From positions 1-64,000 of the forward strand of contig NZ_JAHVAI010000003.1 of the NCBI RefSeq assembly GCF_019264375.1: a stretch of DNA of 64,000 bases, read 5' to 3'. The stretch is from Sedimentimonas flavescens (GTDB taxonomy: Bacteria > Pseudomonadota > Alphaproteobacteria > Rhodobacterales > Rhodobacteraceae). The notes below the pieces were generated by a model. That model was not told the DNA's origin. It saw only the letters and a program-made list of their open reading frames with translations, and made no database searches. This document shows positions 1 to 9,117 of this stretch, piece after piece. Each line of letters opens with the position of its first letter. The stretch's first letter is position 1. A program made the position numbers and the translations under genes.

Positions 1-318
1 TTGGAAATCGTCATCGTCCTGGCTCCTCTCAAGAAGCATGGACCCGTTCACCCATACACAGAAGACCTGACACTCTCCGGGGTAGTCGTTTATGGAATGT
101 AAGACCAGAATATCATCGTTCTCGTAGAGACAGCGGCGTTGCCCCATATTCGTACGGCTGGCTGACATCATCCTCTCGAGCATCGCAATCGTTTCTGGCT
201 TGTTCATCTGGGTGCCGTTCTGATGCCGAACAAAGACAAAATCCTCGGCTAACAGTTCGGCGTAGGCATCGACATCACGGCTTTCCGTCGCTTTGGCGAC
301 CTTTTCGAACATAGACAT
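1..318 (-). CDS. SnoaL-like / NTF2-fold protein, C-terminus cut by window edge
   Basis: The reverse strand is open from the ATG at 318 to base 1, giving 106 residues without a stop, so the gene continues outside the window. It begins MSMFEKVAKATESRDVDAY and continues with an acidic Asp/Glu-rich helix typical of the SnoaL-like NTF2 cone fold (nuclear transport factor 2 family), which is used by small isomerases, hydrolases and many uncharacterised stress proteins. An in-frame Met at 312 is an alternative start. It lies 36 bases downstream of the flavin oxidase on the same strand and is probably co-transcribed with it. No catalytic residue can be assigned from the part seen. The fold call rests on the overall pattern only. 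Confidence 0.7.
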   Translation of the reverse strand, partial: MSMFEKVAKATESRDVDAYAELLAEDFVFVRHQNGTQMNKPETIAMLERMMSASRTNMGQRRCLYENDDILVLHSINDYPGECQVFCVWVNGSMLLERSQDDDDFQ

Positions 319-354
319 GCTGATCTCCCTAGTTGTCTGTCAGTTCTCTCCCGA

Positions 355-1773
355 CTAAGCGGCGGGAACGATGTTGTGGTTCACGCGAAACAGGTTGTCG
401 GGGTCGTATTTGGCTTTGATCCGGCCAAGCTTGGCCATGTTCGCACCATAGACCCCTGCGACGCGGTCGGCCTCGTCGTCGGGCATGAAGTTGATATAGG
501 CGCTGCCGGTTGCATAGGGCGCCATCTCATCGAACAGCTCGCGCGCCCAACCGATACATGCAGCGTCGCCCGAGGGGTCTTGCCAGCGCGTGTGTACGTT
601 CATGATGAAGTGTGACGCCCGCTCTGGATAGGCTGTTCCCTCGACAGGTACGCGCGCCATTGCGCCGCCGACATGCGCGATGAACACCTCGCAATTCGGG
701 TCGGGCAACGTTTCGATCGCGCTCAGCAGAGTGGAAACGGCCTCCTCCGGAAGTCCTTTGAAGTCATGACTTTTCCAGTAGTTGCGCATCCCTGGCGTCA
801 GCAGAGGATCGAAGGCTGACTGCCAGCCGATGTAAGGCGTCGGGCCAATCACATCGGCAATCGGCTCTCCCAACGCACGCAGCCCTGCAAGCGCCTCTTC
901 GCCTTTCGATAGATCACCGGTGTAGCAGGCCGCAAAGACAAGAACAGGGCGTCCGTGCCATTCCTCGGGTAGAAATGGCAGGGGCGGGGCTTTTCGCATC
1001 ACAACCCAGACCGTCAGCTCGTCTGGCGCCGTGTCGGCAATCTTGCGGTATTCCTGCAGCAGCTCGGGCGCCGCTTCGATCGGGTGAACGATCAGGCCGG
1101 ACAGAACCTCGGAGCCGATGTCGTGAACCTCAAACTCGAATGAGGTGACGATGCCAAAGTTTCCGCCGCCGCCGCGAATGGCCCAGAAAAGGTCGGCGTT
1201 TTCATCCTCGCTCGCGATCAGGATCTTGCCATCTGCCGTCACGATATCGACCGAGATCAGGTTGTCGATGGTCATGCCATACTTGCGCGTGAGCCATCCA
1301 AACCCGCCCCCGAGCGTGAGGCCAGCAATCCCGGTGGTCGAATTGATCCCGACGGGAAGCGCGAGGCCGTGCACCTGTGTTTCGCGATCGATATCGCCTA
1401 GGCTCGCCCCCGGCTCGACCCGAACCGTCTTCTCGGCTCTGTTCACCCGGACCGAGTTCATGTGCGACAAATCGAGGAGAAGCGCCCCCTCGGCCACCGC
1501 ATGTCCGGCGATCTGATGTCCGCCGGAGCGGACCGCAATCAGCAGGCCGTTTTCCCGAGCAAAGTTGACCGCTTTCTGGACATCTGAGGTTCCCTTTGCG
1601 CGGATCACGACCCCCGGCTTGCGGTCCACCATCGCATTCCAGAGGGTGCGGCCCTCGTCGTATTCGGCGCTTCCGTCGGTGAACACGCCTCCACGCAGCC
1701 CGGAAGCAAGAGCCGCGACCGCGTCTTCGTCGACTGGTTGAATTGTTCCTTGGAGTGATTTTAGCATAGTCAT
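355..1773 (-). CDS. FAD-binding oxidoreductase, berberine-bridge-enzyme (BBE) type
   Basis: This 472-residue protein has the PCMH-type FAD-binding domain (about residues 40-210) and a C-terminal BBE domain. The motif RSGGHQIAGHAV carries the histidine that, in this family, is often bound covalently to FAD. GGGGNFGIVTSFEF closes the FAD domain, and the end contains YDPDNLFRVNHNI, the BBE signature. No signal peptide is seen, so it probably acts in the cytoplasm as an oxidase or dehydrogenase of an alcohol or sugar-like substrate; the substrate is unknown. The start at 1773 is preceded by GGAGG at a spacing of 9; an ATG at 1767 is less well placed. It is followed by the SnoaL-like gene and preceded by a palindromic candidate operator at 1849-1865. 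Confidence 0.92.
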   Translation of the reverse strand: MTMLKSLQGTIQPVDEDAVAALASGLRGGVFTDGSAEYDEGRTLWNAMVDRKPGVVIRAKGTSDVQKAVNFARENGLLIAVRSGGHQIAGHAVAEGALLLDLSHMNSVRVNRAEKTVRVEPGASLGDIDRETQVHGLALPVGINSTTGIAGLTLGGGFGWLTRKYGMTIDNLISVDIVTADGKILIASEDENADLFWAIRGGGGNFGIVTSFEFEVHDIGSEVLSGLIVHPIEAAPELLQEYRKIADTAPDELTVWVVMRKAPPLPFLPEEWHGRPVLVFAACYTGDLSKGEEALAGLRALGEPIADVIGPTPYIGWQSAFDPLLTPGMRNYWKSHDFKGLPEEAVSTLLSAIETLPDPNCEVFIAHVGGAMARVPVEGTAYPERASHFIMNVHTRWQDPSGDAACIGWARELFDEMAPYATGSAYINFMPDDEADRVAGVYGANMAKLGRIKAKYDPDNLFRVNHNIVPAA

Positions 1774-1848
1774 GGCTGAGCTCCTCCCGGGTTGATTTCG
1801 GGGTTTCTTGCCATGGCATTGCCATTGTCGCGGTATTCTCCGCCTGCT

Positions 1849-1865
1849 CGAATATAGCGTATTCG
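1849..1865. promoter_or_regulatory. 17-bp inverted repeat upstream of the flavin oxidase
   Basis: CGAATA-tagcg-TATTCG is a perfect 6-5-6 inverted repeat about 76 bases upstream of the oxidase start codon, in a locally AT-rich stretch. The position and symmetry fit an operator for a dimeric repressor of the MarR, TetR or LysR kind. No regulator gene is adjacent in the window, so the binding protein is unknown. Confidence 0.4.
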
Positions 1866-2522
1866 GCCACGAGCGGCGACTTGTCGTTTAGGTCAAGGGC
1901 GCGGTCCGGCTTGCGAGGGCAGGGCGGGAGGCAATCAGGCCTTGATAGACAGCAGGGCGCGCAGGTCTTGGCTCAGGTTGAGCAGGCAGCGTTTCTGCGC
2001 GGTGTCATCGGAGGAGATGGCGCAGCAATCAGACCCGGAGCTCCCGCTGCGCTTCGCGATTGTGCTGATGCTTCTAGTCCAGCGAAGCCTCACCCGCATT
2101 TTCGCGGGATGAAGTCAGGTTTCGTGTCGCGCTCATAGCCGGTGCGTGACGAATGCGGCGTCGGAGACGCGGAGAGGAAAACCTACACGCATCTGTCGTG
2201 TGGTGGTTTGGGACGCCAGATGGTCCTTCATCCGGGCGAGAAGGCCATTTCGCCTACTGTGGTCAGCGGGCCTGAAGCGTTTGCGGGGTCTGCGCAGCCT
2301 CTGGGCGAAGTCCCGCATCGCGCCACCGGATGTCATTGCGATTGGCGAAGATAGATCCACTCAGAACCTGAAGGCCATCGATGCGCGGCTTGCCCGGCTT
2401 TTGGGGAGGAACGGCAACCGCCACGCCATGCGCGCGCCGCTCTGACCGAAGAGGGTGTTCAGCTTCAGCCTCGTTGCAGAGCCTGAAGCACGCTGCAAAA
2501 GCAAGATGGGTGGGGCCCGATC
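1866..2522. other. Intergenic region without a supported gene
   Basis: About 650 bases separate the oxidase promoter from the cytochrome c gene. Several open frames exist on both strands but none shows a recognisable domain. The least unlikely is a 54-codon minus-strand frame, 2099 to 1935, with an ATG start and a plausible amphipathic C-terminus but no clear ribosome binding site. The patchwork of short frames suggests decayed or rearranged DNA between accessory gene blocks. I could not identify a parent gene. Confidence 0.5.
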
Positions 2523-2972
2523 CTAGTTCGCCTGCGACACGCTTTCCTGATAGCTGCGCTCACGCTCGGGCCACGTGCTTTTGATATAGGCGAGGACAGC
2601 GCGGATTTCCGTGTCGCTCATCTCCCCCGAAAAGCCGGGCATGTCGCTCTCGTATCCACCGCCTACGACAGCGGCGGTACCCTCCTTCACGATGCGAAAC
2701 AGCAGATCGTCGGCGTGATGCCATGTGTGGCCGCTGGCGTCGTGCGGTGGTGCCGGCAGCCTTCCGGATGGGAGCGGCGAGCGCCAGTCGGGTTGGCCTT
2801 CCAGCGTTTCTCCATGGCAAGAGGCGCAGCGCGCGACATAGATCTGCTGCCCCTGCGCGATGATATCGGCCGAGGCGTAGGCATCGGATGCCGCAAGGCC
2901 GATGAGGCTCAGACCGCCCGCGAGCCAAACGATCGCGCCAGTGATTCGAGGTGTGTTCTTCAAGGCCTTCAT
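2523..2972 (-). CDS. Class I cytochrome c, exported
   Basis: The 149-residue product has an N-terminal signal peptide (hydrophobic stretch at about residues 12-32 ending in AYAS), one heme motif CASCH at about residue 50, and a distal ligand candidate in the DMPGFSGEMSD loop, followed by the usual C-terminal helix (EIRAVLAYIKSTW). It is a periplasmic single-heme electron carrier. It is transcribed away from the copper genes that follow and lies next to a small exported Cys-rich protein. A cytochrome c beside a multicopper oxidase and a copper ATPase is common in copper-tolerance islands; a role in passing electrons from periplasmic copper or cuproprotein oxidation is inference. Confidence 0.9.
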   Translation of the reverse strand: MKALKNTPRITGAIVWLAGGLSLIGLAASDAYASADIIAQGQQIYVARCASCHGETLEGQPDWRSPLPSGRLPAPPHDASGHTWHHADDLLFRIVKEGTAAVVGGGYESDMPGFSGEMSDTEIRAVLAYIKSTWPERERSYQESVSQAN

Positions 2973-2981
2973 CTCCGATCG

Positions 2982-2998
2982 CCCCAGAATCCCTGGGG
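2982..2998. promoter_or_regulatory. Inverted repeat in the cytochrome c / exported-protein intergenic region
   Basis: CCCCAG-aatcc-CTGGGG is a perfect 6-5-6 inverted repeat starting 10 bases upstream of the cytochrome c start codon, between that gene and the divergently read gene at 3077. It could be an operator or an mRNA leader stem-loop. The sequence alone does not decide between them. Confidence 0.35.
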
Positions 2999-3076
2999 TT
3001 TATTGAGCAAAGTCCCGCCTGCGGTGCGGCGCGGCGGGCACTGGACATTCTGCCAGAGCTGTGGCTACCGTTACGC

Positions 3077-3439
3077 ATGCTTTCGCGCCTTGTCACCATT
3101 CTTGCCGTCCTCGCGATCACCGTGGTGACCTCGGTGGTGCCCACGCATGCCGCGCGTATGGCCATCAGCACTGGCCCGGATTACGTGTCATCTTTCGGTC
3201 AGGCTCTGGATGCTCCCGAGGGAGCGGAGCTTGCCTGTCAGGGGGGCGCGCATTGCGCGCCGGCGGATTCCGAGATCTGCACGTTCGTCTGTGCCAATGC
3301 CTCGGTCTTCTTGGCTCCGGCGGAAACCAACACTCTGCGCGCGCATGATCCTGTCGGTCATCTTTTCCCGGCCGAAGCGGATCATGCCGACATCGCGCCC
3401 GCGCTCGCCGAGCGTCCGCCAAAGTCTCTTCCTCTCTAA
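3077..3439 (+). CDS. Small exported Cys-containing protein of a copper locus
   Basis: A 120-residue protein starting MLSRLVTILAVLAITVVTSV, which is a clear signal peptide with a probable cleavage site after THA. The mature part contains four cysteines grouped as C-x6-C then C-x3-C (ELACQGGAHC and EICTFVC) and a proline-rich tail ending PPKSLPL. The frame is open further upstream, but the signal peptide fixes the start at 3077. It sits 73 bases before the multicopper oxidase and is probably its operon partner. It resembles in size and layout the exported protein at 45702-46031, which also sits beside a cytochrome c. Function is not known; periplasmic metal binding is an inference from cysteines and context. 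Confidence 0.7.
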   Translation: MLSRLVTILAVLAITVVTSVVPTHAARMAISTGPDYVSSFGQALDAPEGAELACQGGAHCAPADSEICTFVCANASVFLAPAETNTLRAHDPVGHLFPAEADHADIAPALAERPPKSLPL

Positions 3440-3512
3440 TCGCGCCCGGACTGACGCCCGCGGCGTCCCATCGGCTTAGAGAAACGGGACTGCATGTCCC
3501 CAGGAGACGAAA

Positions 3513-4991
3513 ATGAACACGCTCTCTCGACGCGACTTCCTAGTCGCAAGCGCTGCGGCCATTGCCTCTGCGCAGCTTCCTCGCGCGGCCATCGCGCAGA
3601 CCACAGCGCCCCTCGCGCTGTCTGCCGCCACGCGCACCCTCGATATCAATGGTCGCGCCGCCACGGTCTTCGGGCTTGTCGGTCCCGCAGGCCAGGGCCT
3701 TGTTCTTGACCCCGGACAAAGGTTCCGCGTCGATCTCACCAATGACCTCGGGATTGACACGATCGTGCACTGGCACGGGCAGGTCCCGCCCAACCTGCAG
3801 GATGGGGTCCCGGATATGCCTTTGCCGTTGCTCGCACCGGGCGAGACGCGCTCGTACGACTTTGAGGCGCGGCCGGGAACGCATTGGATGCATAGCCATG
3901 TGCCGGTTCAGGAGATGCAACTGCTTGCGGCCCCGCTGATCGTCCGCTCCGCCGAAGATCTGGCCGCCGACCGGCAAGAGGTGGTGATGTTCCTGCACGA
4001 TTTCGCCTTTGCGCCACCCGAGGAAGTCCTGGCGACAATTGCAGGCGGCCAAGCGGGTGCTGGCCATGGCGCGCATGGCATGCCGGGCGCGCCTTCCGCC
4101 GCGCAAGCTGCCCCGGAGATGCCCATGGGCAACATGATGGGCGGGATGATGGGCATGAGCGGCATGGCCATGGATCTGAACGACTACGATTGGGATGCGT
4201 ATCTCGCCAATGACCGTACGCTCTCGGACCCCGAGGTTGTGCAGGTCGAGCGCGGTGGCCAAATTCGGCTTCGCGTCATCAACGCCGCGGCGGCGACCGT
4301 TTTCTGGGTTGATACCGGCACGGTTCCGGCCCGTTTGGTCGCGGTCGATGGCAATCCGGTTCAAGCGGTGCCGGGAAACCGGTTCGGGCTGGCAATGGGG
4401 CAGCGCATAGACCTGGAAATCGACCTGCCGCGCGAAGGTGGCGCCTGGCCCATTCTGGCGTTGCGCGAAGGCGCGCGGGAGCGCACAGGGCTTATCCTCG
4501 CGACAAGCGGCGCAGAGGTGGCGCGTATCGACGGGCTGGCCGAGATCGAGGCCCCGGCTTTCGATACGGACCTTGCTCAGGAGGCGCGGCTGACAGCCCT
4601 TGCACCGTTGCCGCTTCGGCCGGTCGATCGCGGACACATGCTGATGCTGGGTGGCGCGATGCAGCCCTATGTCTGGACGATCAACGGCGCGGTATGGGGG
4701 CAGCATCGCCCGGTCGTCGCGCGAAGCGGTGAGCGGGTCGTCATGTCGTTCCACAATATGTCGATGATGGGACACCCGATGCACCTGCATGGCCATGCAT
4801 TTCAGGTTGTCGGCTTGAACGGACGCGCGCTTTCCGGTGCCGCGCGGGATACGGTCTACGTTCCTCCGATGTCTATGATCGATGTGGTGCTCGACGCGGG
4901 CGAGGCCGCGCGCTGGATGCTGCACTGCCATCACATGCCACATCTCGCCACGGGCATGATGACCGAGTTCGCGGTCGAGGCCTCGGCCTGA
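3513..4991 (+). CDS. Multicopper oxidase, Tat-exported (CopA/CueO-like)
   Basis: The 492-residue protein carries a twin-arginine signal (SRRDFLVAS at residues 5-13, cleavage near AIAQ). Copper ligands are visible as HWHG (86-89), HSH (127-129), HPMHLHG (421-427) and HCHHMPH (471-477), the four canonical multicopper oxidase motifs with a Met-containing type 1 site at the end. A His/Met-rich insertion at about residues 183-220 resembles the Met-rich region of CueO, thought to bind Cu(I). It would oxidise periplasmic Cu(I) to Cu(II). The ribosome site AGGAGA precedes the ATG. It is followed, after a small gene, by the copper ATPase, which supports a copper-detoxification operon. Confidence 0.93.
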   Translation: MNTLSRRDFLVASAAAIASAQLPRAAIAQTTAPLALSAATRTLDINGRAATVFGLVGPAGQGLVLDPGQRFRVDLTNDLGIDTIVHWHGQVPPNLQDGVPDMPLPLLAPGETRSYDFEARPGTHWMHSHVPVQEMQLLAAPLIVRSAEDLAADRQEVVMFLHDFAFAPPEEVLATIAGGQAGAGHGAHGMPGAPSAAQAAPEMPMGNMMGGMMGMSGMAMDLNDYDWDAYLANDRTLSDPEVVQVERGGQIRLRVINAAAATVFWVDTGTVPARLVAVDGNPVQAVPGNRFGLAMGQRIDLEIDLPREGGAWPILALREGARERTGLILATSGAEVARIDGLAEIEAPAFDTDLAQEARLTALAPLPLRPVDRGHMLMLGGAMQPYVWTINGAVWGQHRPVVARSGERVVMSFHNMSMMGHPMHLHGHAFQVVGLNGRALSGAARDTVYVPPMSMIDVVLDAGEAARWMLHCHHMPHLATGMMTEFAVEASA

Positions 4992-4999
4992 GGCTGGTC

Positions 5000-5019
5000 G
5001 GGCGCGCTTGGGTGCGCCC
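5000..5019 (+). terminator. Weak hairpin after the multicopper oxidase
   Basis: GGGCGC and GCGCCC form a 6-bp stem with an 8-base loop just past the oxidase stop codon. There is no U-run after it, so it may be a partial terminator or an mRNA-stabilising stem and not a strong terminator. Confidence 0.3.
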
Positions 5020-5117
5020 TGACACCTCTGGCGCCACCTACAGCGCCACAACGCGCGGCGATTGAGGGTCCTTCGATCCGCAGTCGCAGCGTTGGCCACG
5101 GTTAGGAGAGTTGAGGC

Positions 5118-5507
5118 ATGAACTGGAACGGCATGAGCAATGCAATGGGTTTCGGGGAGGAACTCGGCTGGCTTCTCGGCTTGCCGAGCCTCGCGCAGGT
5201 CACCTTGGTCATTGCCAACCTGACCAGAGATATTTGCAAGCAAAGCACCGGACGTTCTGGCGACCCGTTTCGCGGGTCAGCAAGGCTCCGGCACGGATCT
5301 GCGCGCCTGTGGAGAGCACAACGCAGCACATATCAACGTGCTGCATGTCGTGTGGGCGCGCGAGGGATCCACCGTTGGAAACCCGCCGCGCAGGCACCGG
5401 TAACGCCGCGCCTGCCGCTAGCGGTTCTGCCCGGGCTTCAAACACTTGAAGCCATCAGGTTGAGATTGAAAATCGAAAGAAAGGCTGGCCATGGAACATC
5501 ATCATAA
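5118..5507 (+). CDS. Hypothetical small protein, possibly frame-disrupted, between oxidase and copA
   Basis: An ATG preceded by AGGAGAG (7 bases further, a second G-rich box) opens a 129-codon frame beginning [20 protein letters not shown], a Gly/Met/Trp-rich start leading into a hydrophobic stretch, as seen in small single-span membrane proteins near copper genes. After about residue 38 the translation becomes Arg/Ala-rich with no pattern and runs 17 bases into the copA start. I read this as a true N-terminus followed by disrupted sequence; a frameshift near 5225-5235 is possible but I could not reconstruct the original frame. Treat the C-terminal two thirds as unreliable. Confidence 0.35.
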   Translation: MNWNGMSNAMGFGEELGWLLGLPSLAQVTLVIANLTRDICKQSTGRSGDPFRGSARLRHGSARLWRAQRSTYQRAACRVGARGIHRWKPAAQAPVTPRLPLAVLPGLQTLEAIRLRLKIERKAGHGTSS

Positions 5508-7818
5508 GGCCCACCCGACTGCGGCAGATACGCCGACCGCAACGGATCCGGTTTGCGGCATGACCGTCGCCGCGACATCGATCTCGCGGCACACAGAGTA
5601 TTCTGGAAAGACATTCCATTTCTGCTCGGAAGGTTGTGAAACCAAGTTCGATACCGACCCGTGGTTCTATGCCGCTGGTCGGGCGGTCGAGCGAGGGACT
5701 GTTGCCGCTGCGCAGGTGCAATACACCTGCCCGATGCACCCCGAGATCATACGCGATGAACCGGGCAGTTGCCCGATCTGCGGGATGGCGCTGGAGGCGT
5801 TGTTGCCCTCGGACGCGCCGAGTCACGAGTTGGCCGACTTTACCCGCCGGATGTGGATATCGGCGGCGGTCGCGGTTCCGCTCATCGCGCTCACCATGGG
5901 TCAGTTGGTCGGGATGCCGTTGCGCGACTGGATCGGGCATGGGGCAGCGAGCATTACAGAGTTCGCTCTCGCGACGCCGATCATTCTCTGGGCGGCCCTT
6001 CCGTTCTTCCGGCGCGGCAGAGAGTCCCTGGTAAACAGATCGCCCAACATGTGGACGTTGATCAGCCTTGGCGTTGCGGCCGCCTACCTCTATCCGCTGG
6101 TCGCCACCTTCTTGCCCGGGGTCTTCCCGGATGAATACCGGATGGGCGGAGGTGTAGGCACTTACTACGAGGCGGCCGTCGTGATCATCGCGCTGGTTTT
6201 CGTTGGACAGGTGCTGGAGCTACGTGCGCGTGAGCGCACCGGGGACGCGATCCGGGCTCTGCTTGACCTCGCCCCCAAGACTGCACGGCGCATCCTTCCG
6301 AATGGATCAGAATATGACGCGCCACTGGAAAACATCATGGCAGGCGACCGGCTGCGCGTGCGCCCGGGCGATGCGGTCCCGGTCGACGGGGTTGTGCTCG
6401 AGGGGCGGTCGAGCCTTGATGAGTCCATGCTAACGGGAGAGTCGCTGCCTGTAGAGAAGGGACCGGGTGATGCGGTGACGGGTGCGACGATCAACAAGAA
6501 TGGTTCTCTGGTCATAGAGGCGCGCAAGGTCGGCGCCGATACCGTGCTGGCACAGATCGTCGCGATGGTGTCGAGCGCGCGCCGATCCCGCGCACCGATC
6601 CAGGGCATGGCTGACCGGGTGTCGGCGATATTCGTGCCATCCGTGGTGATGATCGCGATCATTGCCTTTGTAGTCTGGCTGGCGTTCGGCCCAGAGCCTG
6701 CGCTGGTCTTTGCCATCGCCTCTGCGGTGTCGGTTCTGATCATTGCGTGCCCCTGCGCGCTTGGTTTGGCAACGCCGATCTCGATCACGACGGCGGCCGG
6801 ACGAGGGGCGCAGGCGGGGGTCTTGGTAAAGGATGCCGAGGCTTTGGAACGGATGGCTGCGGTCGACACGTTGATCGTTGACAAGACCGGGACGTTGACG
6901 ATGGGCAAGCCAGTGTTGACCGACACGATAGCCCTGGCGGACATCGCGGCCGCCGACCTGCTATCATTGGCGGCAGCGTTGGAGCGCGGGTCGGAGCACC
7001 CGCTCGCCGAAGCGATCCTCGAAGCGGCGACGTTGGACGGCGGCCCACGTCGAGATGCCGTCGAATTTGAGGCGATCACCGGCAAGGGTGTGCGTGCCCG
7101 CATTGACGATCAGCCTGTGGCGCTTGGGAATGCCGCGATGATGCAAGAGATCGGGCTGGATGCCGCTCCGGCGGAGGCGAAGGCGGACAAGCTGCGCGAG
7201 GAGGGCAAGACCGCGATCTTCCTCGCTGTCGGCGACTTGCTTGCGGGCGTGTTTGCTGTTGCCGATCCGATAAAATCCTCCACCGCGCAGGCCATTCGAG
7301 AACTGCACGCCCAGGGGATGCGGGTGATCATGGCAACGGGCGACAACGAACGCACGGCCCATGCGGTGGCGGCACAACTCGGGATCGACGAGGTGCGCGC
7401 CAACGTGCTTCCCGAAGCCAAGAAAGAGTTGATTGATCGCCTGAGGTCCGAAGGCCGAAAGATCGCGATGGCAGGCGACGGTGTCAATGACGCCCCCGCG
7501 CTGGCCGCCGCCGATGTCGGTATCGCGATGGGAACGGGCGCAGATGTGGCGGTGGAGAGTGCAGGGATCACCTTGCTTGGCGGCGATCTCATGGGCATCG
7601 TCCGCGCCCGCAAGCTCGCCCGCGCGACGCTGCGCAACGTCAAGCAAAACCTCTTCTTTGCCTTTGCCTACAACGCTCTTGGTATCCCGGTCGCAGCGGG
7701 TCTGCTTTATCCGCTGACCGGAATGTTGCTGTCGCCAATGATTGCGGCGGCCGCGATGAGCTTTTCGTCGGTTTCGGTGATCATGAACTCTCTTCGATTG
7801 CGGCGGGTCGCGCTTTAG
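5491..7818 (+). CDS. copA: Copper-translocating P1B-type ATPase with YHS and heavy-metal-binding domains
   Basis: This 775-residue ATPase exports Cu(I) from the cytoplasm. The N-terminus is His-rich (EHHHKAH), then a YHS-type domain (PVCGM at 20-24, FCSEGC at 44-49) and a heavy-metal-binding domain (CPMHP at 80-84, CPICGM at 94-99) replace the usual CxxC HMA domains. Core motifs are CPC (420-422), the phosphorylated Asp464 in DKTGTLT, and [10 protein letters not shown] (from 662). The last two helices contain FAYNALGIP and [12 protein letters not shown], the signature of Cu(I)-selective P1B-1 pumps. It completes the copper module with the multicopper oxidase upstream. No CueR-type regulator is adjacent. 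Confidence 0.95.
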   Translation: MEHHHKAHPTAADTPTATDPVCGMTVAATSISRHTEYSGKTFHFCSEGCETKFDTDPWFYAAGRAVERGTVAAAQVQYTCPMHPEIIRDEPGSCPICGMALEALLPSDAPSHELADFTRRMWISAAVAVPLIALTMGQLVGMPLRDWIGHGAASITEFALATPIILWAALPFFRRGRESLVNRSPNMWTLISLGVAAAYLYPLVATFLPGVFPDEYRMGGGVGTYYEAAVVIIALVFVGQVLELRARERTGDAIRALLDLAPKTARRILPNGSEYDAPLENIMAGDRLRVRPGDAVPVDGVVLEGRSSLDESMLTGESLPVEKGPGDAVTGATINKNGSLVIEARKVGADTVLAQIVAMVSSARRSRAPIQGMADRVSAIFVPSVVMIAIIAFVVWLAFGPEPALVFAIASAVSVLIIACPCALGLATPISITTAAGRGAQAGVLVKDAEALERMAAVDTLIVDKTGTLTMGKPVLTDTIALADIAAADLLSLAAALERGSEHPLAEAILEAATLDGGPRRDAVEFEAITGKGVRARIDDQPVALGNAAMMQEIGLDAAPAEAKADKLREEGKTAIFLAVGDLLAGVFAVADPIKSSTAQAIRELHAQGMRVIMATGDNERTAHAVAAQLGIDEVRANVLPEAKKELIDRLRSEGRKIAMAGDGVNDAPALAAADVGIAMGTGADVAVESAGITLLGGDLMGIVRARKLARATLRNVKQNLFFAFAYNALGIPVAAGLLYPLTGMLLSPMIAAAAMSFSSVSVIMNSLRLRRVAL

Positions 7819-8373
7819 TCCTTCCGCTCCGAACTGACCCTCCGGACCTGGTCAGAGGAACTCGATTTGAAGGAACGGTGCTCTGGTCATCACGTGGCAT
7901 GATCGGGCACCTTCCTTCGGCTGTTATAGGGCAGGCCTTGAAACCATTCGACTGACCGAGACCAAGCGGGAGCGGTTCCCGCAGCTGTTTGGGTGCATTG
8001 TCAGGCCACCGCTCGATCGCGCCATCGGCGGGGATCTTGGCGGTGATGAACCGCGCGTGGCGCAAGAACCGGGCAGTGGATGAAGAACCCGCGGCGCTCC
8101 CGCGCTTGGCTCTCCGAGGGCGAGGGCGGGCCATGATCCGGTCTCAGCGGATATGAAGCCGTTGGAACTCGCGGCCCCCAATCCAGCCGCCTGTGTCAAC
8201 TCAACCGGGCAGGCAGCCTCGCCAGCAGACCTCATCTAAGACCGAGCACTGCGCAACGCTCACAGAAGGGCGCGGTATCTGTTCGGCTCGGGACTGTGTT
8301 GGCACCGAGTTGGAGGTTGGCTCGAATGCGGCTGGCCACGTCCTCCCGGCGGCGCCTGTTTGACTCCGTATGG
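7819..8373. other. Gap after copA with no supported gene
   Basis: 555 bases between copA and the convergent cupin gene. A CTGACC...GGTCAG imperfect stem just after the copA stop may help end transcription. The open frames on both strands overlap one another, lack ribosome sites and match no family I recognise. The stretch looks like decayed sequence. Confidence 0.5.
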
Positions 8374-8766
8374 CTATACGAGCGTATCCAACTCGGGCAG
8401 CAGCACGACGCTTTCCTGCTCATTGGGATCGGTTCTGGAAAGCACGGCGACTGCAGGCACGTCACCATCGTTGTACGGAAGGTGGGGCGTATCTGCGGGT
8501 ATGAAGATCAGATCGCCAGCGCTTGCTTCCATCAGGTTCTCGAGCCTGTCCCCCCAATACATCTTGGCGGTGCCGGAGATCATATAAATCGCGGTCTCAT
8601 GCGAGAGGTGTTTATGCGCCTTCGCGCGTCCGCCAGGCGGGATCGTCAGGAGATGCATGCAGATGCCCTGACTGCCGGTGGTTTCCTTCGCAATCCCTTC
8701 GAAGTAGTCGAAACCCTGTTTCCCGGAATAGGTCCCGCCGGGGCGCAGCTTGATGCAATCGGCCAT
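8374..8766 (-). CDS. Cupin domain protein
   Basis: A 130-residue single-domain cupin. The conserved metal-binding set is visible: HKHLSHETAIYMISG gives the first cupin motif (two His and a Glu), and AGDLIFIPADTPH gives the second motif with its terminal His. There is no signal peptide, so it is cytoplasmic. Stand-alone cupins of this size act as small isomerases, dioxygenases or sensor proteins; the substrate cannot be told. It is monocistronic, read toward copA. Confidence 0.88.
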   Translation of the reverse strand: MADCIKLRPGGTYSGKQGFDYFEGIAKETTGSQGICMHLLTIPPGGRAKAHKHLSHETAIYMISGTAKMYWGDRLENLMEASAGDLIFIPADTPHLPYNDGDVPAVAVLSRTDPNEQESVVLLPELDTLV

Positions 8767-9117
8767 CTCAAGTGTCCTCTGCTTGTTGTTTCACGCATTA
8801 TTCAGGGTAGGCGAACATTGCCGGATGACCTAACGGAAAGAGAGGGGCGAGCCGAATGGAGACGAGTGCGTTTCAGCAGGGCCGATTGTGTGAGGTCTCT
8901 ACCGTGATGCCCCGGGGATAAGGCGTTAACTGCCATGGCGGTTCTTCGGAACGATTGGCAACGGATTGCTTTGCCCAACTGACAGTCTGCGCCTGACTAG
9001 CCGAAGCGGGAGCCGCCGTCAGCAGGAGGCCGGCCGAGATGGCCGACGGATAGCCGGGCAGAAACTCATGCGCCTACCGGTTGTCGGATCCCGCGCGTAT
9101 CCGCTTCGCCCCTTTGC
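8767..9117. other. Intergenic region, no gene seen
   Basis: 351 bases between the cupin gene's start and the stop of the folate gene. It should contain the cupin promoter near 8790-8830, where the sequence is AT-richer, but I see no convincing -35/-10 pair, operator or short gene. Confidence 0.5.

Noticed and set aside
3540-5243. 567-codon minus-strand frame over the multicopper oxidase
   Set aside because: Shadow of the oxidase gene, which carries all four copper motifs on the plus strand.
7819-8373. Insertion sequence or transposase remnant after copA
   Set aside because: No terminal inverted repeats, target duplication or transposase motif could be made out in any frame.
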